Below, piece after piece: positions 53,036-63,402 of a DNA stretch of 64,000 bases. Numbering within the stretch: the first letter of the stretch is position 1; the number at the start of each line of letters is the position of its first letter. The notes under the pieces are model-generated. The model was not told where the DNA came from and made no database searches. It saw only the letters and a program-made list of their open reading frames with translations. The position numbers and the translations under genes were made by a program. Source of the stretch: Buttiauxella noackiae ATCC 51607 (lineage in GTDB: Bacteria; Pseudomonadota; Gammaproteobacteria; Enterobacterales; Enterobacteriaceae); NCBI RefSeq assembly GCF_001654865.1, contig NZ_LXEO01000047.1, positions 62,001 to 126,000 of the forward strand, in the 5' to 3' direction.

Positions 53036-54031
53036 ATGGAGTTGCTTTGCCCAGCTGGAAACTTACCGGCGTTAAAAGCGGCCATCGATAATGGTGCCGA
53101 TGCGGTTTACATTGGTCTTAAAGATGATACCAACGCTCGCCATTTTGCTGGACTGAATTTCACGGAGAAGAAACTGCAAGAAGCGGTAAGTTACGTGCAT
53201 CAACATCGCCGTAAACTGCATATCGCTATCAATACGTTTGCGCATCCGGACGGCTACGTTCGCTGGCAACGTGCAGTAGATATGGCAGCGCAACTCGGAG
53301 CCGACGCTTTAATTCTGGCCGACCTTGCCATGCTTGAATACGCGGCTGAACGTTACCCGCATATTGAGCGCCACGTATCGGTACAAGCCTCCGCCACCAA
53401 TGAAGAAGCTGTCCGCTTTTATCATCGCAACTTCGACGTTGCGCGCGTTGTTTTACCGCGCGTGTTATCCATTCATCAGGTAAAACAGTTGGCTCGAGTG
53501 ACCCCCGTGCCGCTGGAAGTTTTTGCGTTTGGTAGCTTGTGCATCATGGCCGAAGGGCGTTGCTATCTTTCTTCCTACCTGACCGGCGAATCACCAAATA
53601 CCGTAGGTGCATGTTCTCCTGCGCGTTTCGTGCGTTGGCAACAAACTCCACAAGGCCTCGAATCACGCCTCAACGATGTTCTTATCGACAGGTATCAGGA
53701 TGGTGAAAATGCAGGTTACCCAACGCTGTGTAAAGGCCGCTATCTGGTTGACGATCAGAAATATCACGCTCTCGAAGAACCAACTAGCCTGAACACACTT
53801 GAGCTGCTGCCTGAATTATTAGCCGCGAATATTGCATCAGTGAAAATCGAAGGCCGCCAGCGTAGCCCGGCCTATGTCAGTCAAGTGGCGAAAGTCTGGC
53901 GTCAGGCAATCGATCTGTGTATGGCTGATCCGGAAAACTACCGTGCGAAACCTGCGTGGATGGAAGATCTGGGGGCAATGGCCGAAGGTACGCAAACTAC
54001 TCTCGGTGCCTATCACCGTAAATGGCAGTAG
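53036..54031 (+). CDS. ubiU: UbiU (YhbU), O2-independent ubiquinone hydroxylation subunit
   Basis: UbiU forms a heterodimer with UbiV needed for ring hydroxylation in ubiquinone synthesis without oxygen, with prephenate as oxygen donor. The 331-residue U32-family protein has the 4Fe-4S ligands in CIMAEGRC (169-176), GACSP near 193 and TLCKGR near 232. It starts MELLCPAGNLPALKAA and ends 8 nt before ubiV. Confidence 0.95.
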   Translation: MELLCPAGNLPALKAAIDNGADAVYIGLKDDTNARHFAGLNFTEKKLQEAVSYVHQHRRKLHIAINTFAHPDGYVRWQRAVDMAAQLGADALILADLAMLEYAAERYPHIERHVSVQASATNEEAVRFYHRNFDVARVVLPRVLSIHQVKQLARVTPVPLEVFAFGSLCIMAEGRCYLSSYLTGESPNTVGACSPARFVRWQQTPQGLESRLNDVLIDRYQDGENAGYPTLCKGRYLVDDQKYHALEEPTSLNTLELLPELLAANIASVKIEGRQRSPAYVSQVAKVWRQAIDLCMADPENYRAKPAWMEDLGAMAEGTQTTLGAYHRKWQ

Positions 54032-54039
54032 GGATGACC

Positions 54040-54924
54040 ATGAAATATTCATTAGGGCCAGTTCTGTACTACTGGCCAAAAGAGACGTTGGAAAAATTTT
54101 ACCAGGCTGCGGCAAACAGCAGTGCCGAGACGATTTATCTTGGTGAATCGGTATGTAGCAAACGTCGTGCAACCAAAACCGGCGACTGGCTGGATATGGC
54201 GAAGAGCCTTGCAGGCCAGGGCAAGCAAGTTGTGCTTTCAACTTTGGCGTTGGTTCAGGCTCCTTCCGAGTTAAACGAGCTCAAGCGCTATGTTGAAAAC
54301 GGTGATTTCCTGATTGAAGCCAATGACCTCGGTGCTGTGAATATGGCGGCAGAACGCAAACTGCCGTTTGTCGCAGGCCATGCGCTCAACTGCTATAACG
54401 CGGTGACGCTACGGTTGCTGCACAAACAAGGCATGGTTCGTTGGTGTATGCCCGTTGAGCTTTCGCGTGACTGGTTGGCTAACATGCTCACTCAGTGTGA
54501 TGAGTTGGGTATTCGCAATAAGTTTGAAGTCGAAGTGCTCAGCTATGGTCATTTGCCTTTGGCGTATTCCGCACGCTGTTTCACCGCGCGTTCCGAAGAC
54601 AAGCCAAAAGATGAATGCGAAACCTGCTGCATTAAATATCCTGTCGGCCGCAATATGTTGTCTCAGGAAAACCAGCAAGTGTTTGTGCTAAACGGTATTC
54701 AGACCATGAGCGGTTATGTGTACAACCTCGGAAATGAACTGGCGTCGATGAAAGGCTTAGTCGATATGGTGCGTTTATCACCGATGGGCATGGAAACACT
54801 TCGTGTTCTGGAAGCCTTCCGCAAAAATGAGAACGGTAATGCGCCGTTGTCTCTGGCACAGCAAAACGATTGTAATGGTTACTGGCGACGCGTCGCTGGC
54901 TTAGAACTGGTTACTCATAGCTGA
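54040..54924 (+). CDS. ubiV: UbiV (YhbV), O2-independent ubiquinone hydroxylation subunit
   Basis: UbiV is the partner of UbiU, also a U32-family 4Fe-4S protein. The 294-residue chain has cluster Cys residues in GESVCSKRR near 39 and in ARCFTARSEDKPKDECETCC (about 179-198). ATG 54040 (MKYSLGPVLYYW) matches E. coli. ATG 54034 is also possible, and the ribosome site (TAGGGATG) overlaps the end of ubiU, which implies coupling. Confidence 0.95.
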   Translation: MKYSLGPVLYYWPKETLEKFYQAAANSSAETIYLGESVCSKRRATKTGDWLDMAKSLAGQGKQVVLSTLALVQAPSELNELKRYVENGDFLIEANDLGAVNMAAERKLPFVAGHALNCYNAVTLRLLHKQGMVRWCMPVELSRDWLANMLTQCDELGIRNKFEVEVLSYGHLPLAYSARCFTARSEDKPKDECETCCIKYPVGRNMLSQENQQVFVLNGIQTMSGYVYNLGNELASMKGLVDMVRLSPMGMETLRVLEAFRKNENGNAPLSLAQQNDCNGYWRRVAGLELVTHS

Positions 54925-54929
54925 GAAAA

Positions 54930-55003
54930 GGCTCACTTTGTTACTTAATTGTTGATGGTTTTCGGCAATACTGAAAGGCAATCATCAATAAACAGAGTGA
55001 GCC
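54930..55003 (+). promoter_or_regulatory. Long hairpin between ubiV and yhbW covering the yhbW ribosome site
   Basis: GGCTCACTTTGTT (54930-54942) pairs with AACAGAGTGAGCC (54991-55003): 13 positions with one T-G pair. Inside, ATTGTTGATGG (54948-54958) pairs with CAATCATCAAT (54979-54989) at 9 of 11, and TTTC (54960-54963) with GAAA (54973-54976). The 3' arm includes AGAGTGAG, the only yhbW ribosome-site candidate, ending 3-6 nt from its ATG. Confidence 0.75.
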
Positions 55004-55006
55004 GCT

Positions 55007-56002
55007 ATGTCTCAGACTCCTTTCTCATTACTCGATCTGGCCCCAATCCCACAAGGCTCTCAGCCGCGTGACGCGTTTCATCGCTCTCTGGATTTAGCTC
55101 GCCTTGCCGAAAAGCGTGGCTATCACCGCTACTGGCTGGCTGAGCACCACAATATGACCGGTATCGCCAGTGCGGCAACATCCGTGCTGATTGGTTATCT
55201 GGCGGCAAATACTGAAACTTTGCGCCTCGGTTCCGGTGGCGTAATGTTGCCGAATCACTCACCTTTAGTGATTGCCGAGCAGTTTGGTACGCTGGAAACG
55301 CTTTATCCTGGGCGTATTGACCTGGGATTAGGGCGCGCGCCAGGCAGCGATCAGCGCACAATGATGGCATTACGCCGCCATATGAGTGGCGATATCGATA
55401 ACTTCCCGCGGGATGTCAGTGAGCTGGTTTCGTGGTTTGACGCAACCGATCCAAACCCGGCAGTGCGCCCGGTTCCTGGCTACAACACTAAAATTCCTGT
55501 CTGGCTGCTGGGTTCAAGCTTGTATAGCGCTCAACTGGCGGCACAACTTGGGCTGCCGTTTGCCTTTGCTTCACACTTTGCACCCGACATGTTGTTCCAG
55601 GCGCTGCAACTTTATCGTGCCCAGTTCAAACCATCTGCCCGACTGGAAAAACCGTACGCCATGGTGTGTATTAACATTATTGCCGCTGACAGCAACCGCG
55701 ATGCTGAATTCCTGTTCACTTCGATGCAGCAAGCTTTCGCTAAATTACGTCGTGGTGAAACTGGCCAGTTGCCACCGCCGATTGAAAACATGGATAGCTT
55801 CTGGAGCCCGGCTGAGAAATATGGCGTGCAGCAGGCATTGAGCATGTCTCTGGTGGGAGATATTGCGAAAGTACGCCACGGTCTGATCTCATTGCTGCGT
55901 GAAACGCAGGCTGATGAAATTATGGTTAACGGCCAAATTTTTGATACCGAAGCTCGTCTGCATTCCTTTGACCTGGCGATGGATGTGTACGAAAGCCTGT
56001 AA
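55007..56002 (+). CDS. yhbW: YhbW, luciferase-like flavin monooxygenase family
   Basis: This 331-residue protein is a single-subunit LLM-class (bacterial luciferase-like) FMN-dependent oxidoreductase of unknown substrate. It has a TIM-barrel with [17 protein letters not shown] near 41 and the flavin/phosphate segment [14 protein letters not shown] near 105. The order ubiUV-yhbW-mtr follows E. coli in part. It is convergent with mtr. Confidence 0.9.
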   Translation: MSQTPFSLLDLAPIPQGSQPRDAFHRSLDLARLAEKRGYHRYWLAEHHNMTGIASAATSVLIGYLAANTETLRLGSGGVMLPNHSPLVIAEQFGTLETLYPGRIDLGLGRAPGSDQRTMMALRRHMSGDIDNFPRDVSELVSWFDATDPNPAVRPVPGYNTKIPVWLLGSSLYSAQLAAQLGLPFAFASHFAPDMLFQALQLYRAQFKPSARLEKPYAMVCINIIAADSNRDAEFLFTSMQQAFAKLRRGETGQLPPPIENMDSFWSPAEKYGVQQALSMSLVGDIAKVRHGLISLLRETQADEIMVNGQIFDTEARLHSFDLAMDVYESL

Positions 56003-56005
56003 AGT

Positions 56006-56037
56006 TTTCGCCCCTCACAGATGAGGGGCGAAATTTT
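56006..56037. terminator. yhbW / mtr bidirectional terminator
   Basis: A perfect 12-bp stem (TTTCGCCCCTCA-CAGA-TGAGGGGCGAAA) is followed by TTTT. The mtr stop codon (56036-56038) overlaps its right T run. Confidence 0.9.
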
Positions 56038-57280
56038 AGTGATAAACCGGCAGTAAATCGAAGCTTGAAAGGATATGGATGGCGGCGTTAGTCACACCGA
56101 AGATAAGAATCAGCACAATCATTTTATTGCCGCCCCATACCCGGTAAATAGGGCTGCCGAATTTCTTGCGAGAAGCTTTTGCCAGAAGAGCAGGAACAAT
56201 TGCCGCCCAGATAGTTGCCGCCAACCCCGCAAATCCAATCGCGTAGATAAACCCGTCAGGCCAGATAACACCGCCTAGCATTGGCGGAATAAAGGTCACC
56301 AGTGCGGTTTTCAAACGTCCCATTGGCGAGTCGTCGAATTTAAACAGGTCGGCCAGATAATCAAATAAGCCCAGGGTCACGCCCAGGAAGGAGCTGGCTA
56401 CGGCGAAGTTAGAAAATACGATCAGCAGCAAATCCAACGCACGACTTTTCAGGACGCCACTCAATGCCCCGACCAGCACATCAATGTTCCCGCCTTTGTC
56501 AGCAATGGCAATGAAATCACTGCGCGGAATATTTCCCATGCTACCCACCAACCAAATAATGTACAGCACCAGCGCCATCAGCGTTCCCCAGACAAGGCAG
56601 CGCTTAATAGTCTGTGGATCTTTGCCGTAATACTTCATCAGGCTAGGCACATTACCGTGGTAGCCAAATGAGGCGAGGCAAAATGGCAGCGTCATCAGCA
56701 GATAGGGGAAGTAGCTCGGATTTATCGCTTTGCTATCCAGCAGCGTTGCAGGTTCGACATGCCACATCAGGCCGCCAAACGTCATAAAGAAAGTCAGGAT
56801 TTTCGCGCCAAGCACGATGGTTGTCATACGGCTAACAGCGCGCGTACTGAGCCATACAATAAACGCCACAATCAAAGCAAAAATCAGCCCGGCGAATCGC
56901 GCGGGGAAATCGACAGACATTTTACCAAGCGTATGGTGAATCACCGAGCCGCTTGCCGAAATGTAGGCATAGGTCAGGATATACAACACAAATGCGATGG
57001 AAAGACCATTGATCAGGTTCCACCCCTTACCCAGCAAATCTTTGGTGACGGTGTCAAAACTTGAACCTACGCGGTAATTCAAGTTGGCTTCCAGAATCAT
57101 CAAACCGGAATGCAGCATACAAAACCAGGTTACGACCAGTGCAGCTAAAGACCAGAAGAACCACGCCCCGGACATCACCACCGGCAGAGAAAACATGCCT
57201 GCACCAATTATTGTGCCGCCAATAATCATGATACCGCCGAAGATAGACGGCGAGGCCTGGGTGGTCGATAAGGTTGCCAT
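56036..57280 (-). CDS. mtr: High-affinity tryptophan permease Mtr
   Basis: Mtr imports tryptophan (and indole) across the inner membrane by proton symport. The 414-residue hydroxy/aromatic amino acid permease has eleven predicted membrane segments, with [18 protein letters not shown] near residue 21 and [19 protein letters not shown] near 200. Length equals E. coli Mtr. A TrpR-type operator lies 54-77 bp upstream. Confidence 0.95.
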   Translation of the reverse strand: MATLSTTQASPSIFGGIMIIGGTIIGAGMFSLPVVMSGAWFFWSLAALVVTWFCMLHSGLMILEANLNYRVGSSFDTVTKDLLGKGWNLINGLSIAFVLYILTYAYISASGSVIHHTLGKMSVDFPARFAGLIFALIVAFIVWLSTRAVSRMTTIVLGAKILTFFMTFGGLMWHVEPATLLDSKAINPSYFPYLLMTLPFCLASFGYHGNVPSLMKYYGKDPQTIKRCLVWGTLMALVLYIIWLVGSMGNIPRSDFIAIADKGGNIDVLVGALSGVLKSRALDLLLIVFSNFAVASSFLGVTLGLFDYLADLFKFDDSPMGRLKTALVTFIPPMLGGVIWPDGFIYAIGFAGLAATIWAAIVPALLAKASRKKFGSPIYRVWGGNKMIVLILIFGVTNAAIHILSSFDLLPVYH

Positions 57281-57333
57281 ACGAATTCCTGAAACGATGA
57301 ACGGCTGTCGAAGCGACAGGTTTACTGCGCAAC

Positions 57334-57357
57334 ATTGTACCAGTACATGAGTACAAT
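57334..57357 (-). promoter_or_regulatory. TrpR operator of mtr
   Basis: ATTGTAC-CAGTACATGA-GTACAAT is a perfect 7-bp outer inverted repeat with internal GTAC steps, as in TrpR operators. On the minus strand GTACTCATGTACTGGTAC closely resembles the E. coli mtr operator. Tryptophan-bound TrpR should repress mtr. Confidence 0.8.
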
Positions 57358-57360
57358 TTG

Positions 57361-57398
57361 GATAAAAAAAATCCCGGTTGCATTAACCAGGATTTTTA
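57361..57398 (-). terminator. deaD terminator
   Basis: On the minus strand AATCC-T-GGTT, loop AATGC, AACC-G-GGATT is followed by a run of T. A second hairpin (GCCTGCTG / CAGCAGGC, 57404-57424) lies between it and the deaD stop. Confidence 0.8.
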
Positions 57399-57439
57399 TC
57401 ACTGCCTGCTGATGAACAGCAGGCATAAACTTCTGTCAA

Positions 57440-59422
57440 TTAAGCTTCAGTTGTACGACGACGAGCTGGCGCTGCGCCATCTTCACGACGAGGGCCACGA
57501 CCACCTTCACGGCGTTCGCCGCTGAAGCTGCGTGGTGCACCAGCACCTGCTGGGCCATCACGACGTGGACCGCGACCGCCTTCACGACGCTCACCGCCAC
57601 CGAAACCACGGCCAGCACCTGCACCAGCACCGCCGCCACGACGTTCGCCGCCACGGTCAGAACGCGGTTGTGCATCACCCATCAACTGCATATTCATTGG
57701 TTTGTTCAGAATACGAGTACGGGTAAAGTGCTGCAGGATTTCGCCCGGCATGCCTTTTGGCAGTTCGATAGTAGAGTGAGTACCGAACAGCTTGATGTTA
57801 CCGATGTAACGGCTGCTGATATCACCTTCGTTAGCGATAGCGCCAACGATATGACGAACTTCAACACCATCATCACGGCCAACTTCAATACGGTACAGTT
57901 CCATATCGCCAACATCACGACGTTCGCGACGTGGTGCATCGCCATCACGCTGTGGACGATCGCCACGCTCTGGACGGTCACCGCGTGGGGCACGATCGCC
58001 ACGTGGAGCACGATCTGAACGTTCGAAACGCTCATCACGTTCACGGAATTCACGACGTGGACGCATTGGTGCATCTGGTGGCAGGATCAGAGGACGTTCG
58101 CCCTGTGCCATTTTCAGCAGTGCTGCAGCCAATGTCTCCATATCCAGCGCTTCTTCAGATTCAGCAGAAGGTTGGATTTTTGCCAGCAGACCACGGTACA
58201 GATCCAAATCGCTGCTTTCCAGTTGCTGCTGAACTTTAGCTGCGAACTTAGCCAGACGACGCTCACTCAGCAGATCACGGTTTGGCAGTTCAACTTCAGG
58301 AATAGTCAGCTTCATGGTGCGTTCGATGTTACGCAGCAGACGACGCTCACGGTTCTCAACGAACAGCAGAGCACGGCCAGCACGACCCGCACGACCAGTA
58401 CGACCGATACGGTGAACGTAAGACTCGGAGTCCATCGGGATGTCGTAGTTAACAACCAGGCTGATACGCTCAACGTCCAGACCACGAGCAGCAACGTCGG
58501 TTGCAATCAGGATGTCCAGACGACCGTCTTTCAGACGCTCCAGAGTTTGCTCACGCAGCGCCTGGTTCATGTCGCCGTTCAGTGCAGCGCTGTTATAACC
58601 GCTTTGTTCCAGCGCTTCTGCCACTTCCAGAGTTGCGTTTTTGGTACGTACGAAAATGATCGCCGCGTCAAAATCTTCAGACTCAAGGAAACGAACCAGT
58701 GCTTCGTTCTTACGCATACCGTGCACAGTCCAGTAGCTCTGGCTGATGTCCGGGCGAGTAGTCACGCTAGATTGAATGCGTACTTCCTGCGGATCTTTCA
58801 TGAAACGACGGGTAATACGACGAATCGCTTCTGGCATAGTTGCAGAGAACAGAGCGGTCTGATGACCTTCCGGGATCTGCGCCATGATAGTTTCAACGTC
58901 TTCAATGAAGCCCATACGCAACATTTCATCAGCTTCGTCCAGTACCAGACCTTTCAGGTTGGACAAATTCAGCGTACCGCGTTTTAAGTGGTCAAGCAGA
59001 CGACCTGGGGTACCAACAACAATTTGTGGTCCCTGACGCAGGGCGCGCAGTTGCACGTCATAACGCTGGCCACCGTAAAGGGCTACAACGTTTACGCCGT
59101 GCATATGTTTAGAGAAATCCGTCATGGCTTCAGCAACCTGAACCGCCAGTTCGCGGGTCGGTGCCAGCACCAGGATTTGTGGTGCTTTCAGCTCTGGATC
59201 AAGGTTGTGCAGCAGCGGCAAAGAGAACGCTGCAGTTTTGCCGCTACCAGTCTGGGCCATACCCAGTACATCGCGGCCAGCCAGCAGCTGTGGAATACAC
59301 TCTGCCTGGATTGGAGAAGGTTTTTCATAACCCAGATCGTTCAGGGCTTTAAGAATGGAGTCGTTAAGACCCAGATCAGAAAAAGTAGTTTCGATAGTAG
59401 TAGTCTCGATGATATCAGTCAT
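57440..59422 (-). CDS. deaD: DEAD-box RNA helicase DeaD (CsdA)
   Basis: DeaD unwinds RNA and helps ribosome assembly and mRNA decay at low temperature. The 660-residue protein has the Q motif, Walker [12 protein letters not shown] near 49, DEAD ([10 protein letters not shown] near 153), SAT (LFSATMPEA) and [11 protein letters not shown] near 335. A dbpA-like RNA-binding domain follows (about 485-560), with a long RGG-rich tail. The tail has two arginine-rich repeat tracts ([14 protein letters not shown], and [12 protein letters not shown] twice), making the protein longer than the 629 residues of E. coli. ATG 59422 lies within the end of yrbN. Confidence 0.95.
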   Translation of the reverse strand: MTDIIETTTIETTFSDLGLNDSILKALNDLGYEKPSPIQAECIPQLLAGRDVLGMAQTGSGKTAAFSLPLLHNLDPELKAPQILVLAPTRELAVQVAEAMTDFSKHMHGVNVVALYGGQRYDVQLRALRQGPQIVVGTPGRLLDHLKRGTLNLSNLKGLVLDEADEMLRMGFIEDVETIMAQIPEGHQTALFSATMPEAIRRITRRFMKDPQEVRIQSSVTTRPDISQSYWTVHGMRKNEALVRFLESEDFDAAIIFVRTKNATLEVAEALEQSGYNSAALNGDMNQALREQTLERLKDGRLDILIATDVAARGLDVERISLVVNYDIPMDSESYVHRIGRTGRAGRAGRALLFVENRERRLLRNIERTMKLTIPEVELPNRDLLSERRLAKFAAKVQQQLESSDLDLYRGLLAKIQPSAESEEALDMETLAAALLKMAQGERPLILPPDAPMRPRREFRERDERFERSDRAPRGDRAPRGDRPERGDRPQRDGDAPRRERRDVGDMELYRIEVGRDDGVEVRHIVGAIANEGDISSRYIGNIKLFGTHSTIELPKGMPGEILQHFTRTRILNKPMNMQLMGDAQPRSDRGGERRGGGAGAGAGRGFGGGERREGGRGPRRDGPAGAGAPRSFSGERREGGRGPRREDGAAPARRRTTEA

Positions 59423-59492
59423 GTAGTACACGTGCCTCGTAGATGGCGGCCAGTCTACATAACTCATCGTGAAATTGACCTGCAATTTTCAT
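59415..59492 (-). CDS. yrbN: Small protein YrbN
   Basis: This 25-residue peptide ([20 protein letters not shown]...) is orthologous to E. coli YrbN, which is known to be translated upstream of deaD. Its last 8 bp overlap the deaD start (ATGACTGA), which suggests that yrbN translation feeds deaD translation. No function for the peptide itself is known. Confidence 0.85.
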   Translation of the reverse strand: MKIAGQFHDELCRLAAIYEARVLHD

Positions 59493-59602
59493 TGAAAAGT
59501 GTGAACCGGCTCAAATTTGGTTGATTAACGAACAAAAACGCCCTCACCCGTTAAGGTGATGACTTTAATAAAAAAGTTTATGGGCTGATCGATGTTCGTC
59601 AG

Positions 59603-60487
59603 CTATTGCTGGTCCGATTCTGCCAGGTCATCTTGCTCCTGGCCCAAGAGCGCTAATTCCAACAATGCATAACGATGCTCAACGTAATTGTGTACGTTGT
59701 TAGCGACCGCTAACTTGAACAGTGCCGTGGCGCTGTCCTTTTCCCCCAGACTTAGGTAGTACTTACCTAAATAGAAGTTGGTTTCACTGAGATGCTCAGC
59801 GAGCGAGGTGTTATCCGTTGCGTCCGCCTCGAGGCGTTCCATTAACGTTTTTTCGTTAATGTTCCCCAGGTAGAACTCGACAATGTTCCATCCCCATTGC
59901 TCTTTATCCGATTTATCGAGGCGCTGTTGTAACGCCACTTTAGCCTGCTTTGCATCTAAATTGCTTTCAACAACGTAGAGCCACAGACTACGGAAAGGAT
60001 CATTGGGATCGTCTTGATAAAACGCTAGCAGATCATCTTGCGCTAAACGATAACGACCACCGTAGTAGAGGGCGATACCGCGATTTAAATGCGCATAGTT
60101 GTAAGTTGGATCAAGCTCAAGTACAGAATCAAACGCTTCATAGGCAGCATCAAAATTGCCTGCCTGCGTTAAATATATACCTAAGTAATTGAATACTTCA
60201 GGCATATCGGGGCGGATTGCCAACGCTTGTGAAAAATCATTTCGCGCCAGAGCCCGCAAGCCGAGGCTATCATACAACACTCCGCGCTCATATAAAAGCT
60301 GCGCGCGCTCATCATCGGTTAAAGCCCGGCTGGCAAGTATCTGCTCCATGCGTGCAAGAATAACTTCTTGCTGCAAAGTCGGCTGCAATGGCACCGCCAG
60401 GACTTCACGTTCACGCCAGGAGGAGTTGCTGCATCCTGCCAGCGCGAGAGCTGTCGCAACGAAACACCAGCGCAAAAAAGGCTTCAT
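59603..60487 (-). CDS. nlpI: Lipoprotein NlpI
   Basis: NlpI is an outer-membrane lipoprotein with TPR repeats that acts as adaptor for the protease Prc and for peptidoglycan hydrolases such as MepS. The 294-residue protein has a signal peptide ending in lipobox LAGC (Cys19) and TPR-like helices ([20 protein letters not shown] near 95, [19 protein letters not shown] near 130). The frame is open 32 codons upstream, but ATG 60487 begins the signal peptide and gives the E. coli length. Confidence 0.96.
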   Translation of the reverse strand: MKPFLRWCFVATALALAGCSNSSWREREVLAVPLQPTLQQEVILARMEQILASRALTDDERAQLLYERGVLYDSLGLRALARNDFSQALAIRPDMPEVFNYLGIYLTQAGNFDAAYEAFDSVLELDPTYNYAHLNRGIALYYGGRYRLAQDDLLAFYQDDPNDPFRSLWLYVVESNLDAKQAKVALQQRLDKSDKEQWGWNIVEFYLGNINEKTLMERLEADATDNTSLAEHLSETNFYLGKYYLSLGEKDSATALFKLAVANNVHNYVEHRYALLELALLGQEQDDLAESDQQ

Positions 60488-60604
60488 TTCCCACTCCCGA
60501 AGACAACATATGGATGACGTCCTGTCCGCCGGCTCTAAAACGAGACTCCCTGCCCCGTAATAAATAGCTCTCCATGTCACCATGGAGAGCTTAATTGGTA
60601 TAGC

Positions 60605-62734
60605 TTACTCAGCTTCTGGTGCAGCTGGTGCTGCGCTTTCTGCTGGGGACTGCTCAGTTGCTTCTTTGATGCTCAGACGAACACGGCCCTGGCGGTCAAC
60701 TTCCAGTACTTTAACTGGAACTTCTTGACCCATTTGCAGGTAGTCAGTCACTTTCTCTACGCGCTTGTCAGCGATTTGAGAAATGTGTACCAGACCTTCT
60801 TTGCCGCCGCCGATCGCAACGAATGCACCGAAATCTACGATACGAGTAACTTTACCGTTGTAGATACGGCCAACTTCGATTTCAGCAGTGATCTCTTCGA
60901 TACGACGAATAGCGAATTTCGCTTTGTCGCCATCGGTAGCAGCGATTTTCACTGTGCCGTCATCTTCGATTTCAATAGTAGTGCCGGTTTCTTCGGTCAG
61001 CGCACGAATCACAGAACCACCCTTACCGATCACATCTTTGATCTTGTCTGGGTTGATTTTGATTGTGTGAATACGTGGAGCGAACTCAGAGATGTCGCCA
61101 CGCGGTGCATTAATAGCCTGTTCCATTACGCCAAGGATATGCAGACGCGCACCTTTAGCCTGGTTCAAAGCAACCTGCATGATTTCGCGGGTGATACCTT
61201 CGATTTTGATATCCATCTGCAGCGCAGAGATACCTTCACGACTACCAGCAACTTTAAAGTCCATGTCGCCCAGGTGGTCTTCATCACCCAGAATGTCAGA
61301 CAGAACAACAAAGTTATCGCCTTCTTTAACCAGACCCATCGCAATACCGGCTACAGCGGCTTTGATTGGCACGCCTGCATCCATCAGTGCCAGAGAAGCA
61401 CCACACACGGAAGCCATGGAAGAAGAACCGTTAGATTCAGTAATTTCAGACACTACGCGCACGGTGTACGGGAAGCGGTCAGCTTCTGGCATAACAGCCA
61501 GTACGCCACGCTTAGCCAGACGACCATGACCAATCTCACGACGCTTCGGTGAACCGACCATACCGGTTTCACCTACGGAGTACGGAGGGAAGTTGTAGTG
61601 GAACAGGAAGTTGTCGGTACGTTCGCCCATCAACTCATCCAGGTTCTGTGCATCACGAGCGGTACCCAGAGTTGCTGTAACCAGCGCCTGAGTTTCACCA
61701 CGGGTGAACAGTGCAGAACCGTGAGTACGTGGCAGGACGCCAGTACGCACATCCAGACCACGGATCATATCTTTTTCGCGGCCATCGATACGCAGTTCGC
61801 CAGCCAGAATGCGGCTACGAACAACATTTTTCTCGATAGCGTGCAGGATGTCGCTGACTTCGCCAGCATCAATTGAATCGTCTTCAGCTGACAGTGCAGC
61901 GATAACGTCAGATTTAATGATGTCGACTTGCGCGTAGCGCTCTTGCTTATCAGTAATACGGTAAGCATCGCTCAGGCGAGATTCAGCAAGTGCAGCAACA
62001 CGCGCATTCAACGCTTCGTTAGCTGCTTCTGGCTGCCAATCCCAACGTGGTTTGCCAGCTTCAGCAACCAGAGAGTTGATGTTCTGGATAACAACTTGCT
62101 GCTGTTCATGGCCAAATACTACTGCGCCCAGCATCTGATCTTCGCTCAGCAGCTCAGCTTCGGACTCAACCATCAGCACAGCACCTTCGGTACCGGCAAC
62201 AACCAGGTCCAGTTTGCTGGTTTTCAGTTCATCAGCAGTTGGGTTCAGAACATACTGGTCATTGATATAACCAACACGTGCAGAGCCAATTGGGCCGTTG
62301 AATGGAATACCAGACAGGCTCAGCGCTGCAGAAGCACCGATCATCGCAACGATGTCCGGGTGAACTTGTGGGTTCACGGAAACAACGGTCGCAATTACCT
62401 GAACTTCGTTAACGAAACCTTCCGGGAACAGTGGGCGCACTGGACGGTCAATCAGACGCGCGATCAGTGTTTCGCCTTCGCTTGGACGGCCTTCACGACG
62501 GAAGAAGCTACCTGGGATACGACCAGCAGCGTAAGTACGCTCCTGATAGTTAACAGTCAGTGGGAAGAAGTCCTGGCCTGCTTTCGCTTTTTTCTGACCG
62601 ACTACGGTCACGAATACAGCGGTGTCGTCCATGCTTACCATTACTGCTGCGGTAGCCTGGCGAGCCATCATACCGGTCTCTATTGTGACCGTATGCTGAC
62701 CGTATTGAAATTTACGGACAATCGGAGTTAGCAA
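60605..62734 (-). CDS. pnp: Polynucleotide phosphorylase Pnp
   Basis: PNPase degrades RNA 3' to 5' with phosphate and is a core part of the degradosome. The 709-residue protein has two RNase PH domains ([22 protein letters not shown] near 78; [19 protein letters not shown] near 378), then KH ([20 protein letters not shown] near 555) and S1 ([18 protein letters not shown] near 620) domains. The start is TTG at 62734, giving [12 protein letters not shown], with AAGGA 7-8 nt upstream. It lies downstream of rpsO, as in E. coli. Confidence 0.96.
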   Translation of the reverse strand: MLTPIVRKFQYGQHTVTIETGMMARQATAAVMVSMDDTAVFVTVVGQKKAKAGQDFFPLTVNYQERTYAAGRIPGSFFRREGRPSEGETLIARLIDRPVRPLFPEGFVNEVQVIATVVSVNPQVHPDIVAMIGASAALSLSGIPFNGPIGSARVGYINDQYVLNPTADELKTSKLDLVVAGTEGAVLMVESEAELLSEDQMLGAVVFGHEQQQVVIQNINSLVAEAGKPRWDWQPEAANEALNARVAALAESRLSDAYRITDKQERYAQVDIIKSDVIAALSAEDDSIDAGEVSDILHAIEKNVVRSRILAGELRIDGREKDMIRGLDVRTGVLPRTHGSALFTRGETQALVTATLGTARDAQNLDELMGERTDNFLFHYNFPPYSVGETGMVGSPKRREIGHGRLAKRGVLAVMPEADRFPYTVRVVSEITESNGSSSMASVCGASLALMDAGVPIKAAVAGIAMGLVKEGDNFVVLSDILGDEDHLGDMDFKVAGSREGISALQMDIKIEGITREIMQVALNQAKGARLHILGVMEQAINAPRGDISEFAPRIHTIKINPDKIKDVIGKGGSVIRALTEETGTTIEIEDDGTVKIAATDGDKAKFAIRRIEEITAEIEVGRIYNGKVTRIVDFGAFVAIGGGKEGLVHISQIADKRVEKVTDYLQMGQEVPVKVLEVDRQGRVRLSIKEATEQSPAESAAPAAPEAE

Positions 62735-62979
62735 AATAATATCCTTAATAATCTTTGGTAGCAGGTGATTGCACTTGCTCCGTTTAACCCGATCTCTATC
62801 GCATCCTCGCGACTAATGACAACCCTAACCCGCCCATGCGGATAAAGCCTCTCATTAGCCGCGCGAACCTCTGCAATAAAGATCACACTCTGCAACAATA
62901 CATTAGTTTCCATAGAATTGCTGCCATCTGGTTGAAAAAAGGGGCCTTAAAAGGCCCCTTTTTCTGAAACTCGCAAGAC
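62735..62979 (-). promoter_or_regulatory. rpsO-pnp intergenic region / pnp leader
   Basis: This 245-bp gap has the rpsO terminator at its start and then the pnp leader. In E. coli this leader forms a stem cut by RNase III, which lets PNPase repress its own mRNA. I did not resolve the equivalent stem here. A 61-codon ORF on the same strand (62728-62913) overlaps the pnp start and has no family resemblance. Confidence 0.5.
62935..62963 (-). terminator. rpsO terminator
   Basis: AAAAAAGGGGCC-TTAAAA-GGCCCCTTTTT forms a 6-bp GC stem extended by A-T pairs with T runs on both strands. It lies just after rpsO; partial readthrough would feed pnp. Confidence 0.92.
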
Positions 62980-63297
<318 letters not shown>

Positions 63298-63402
63298 TCA
63301 GCAACTCCAGTGCACTTTCACAACAATGTTAAACAAAGGTATGAAAGTTAAGCCTCGCCATTTTACCTGTAGCCACCTCTTATCGCAAGGCAACTCCAGG
63401 CG

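Noticed and set aside
58172-58987. 271-codon ORF on the plus strand opposite deaD
   Set aside because: It lies wholly within the deaD coding region in antisense, has low-complexity Thr/Gln-rich sequence and no family resemblance; it is a by-product of deaD codon use.
61928-62731. 267-codon ORF opposite pnp
   Set aside because: Antisense to the conserved PNPase core; sequence is unlike any known protein family and rich in the reverse complement of pnp codons.
62728-62913. 61-codon ORF in the pnp leader
   Set aside because: It overlaps the pnp start and lies in the regulatory leader; no ribosome site or similarity supports it.
62735-62979. SraG-like antisense sRNA between rpsO and pnp
   Set aside because: E. 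coli has an sRNA here, but I could not identify a promoter or conserved sequence on the plus strand, so it is not listed as a gene.
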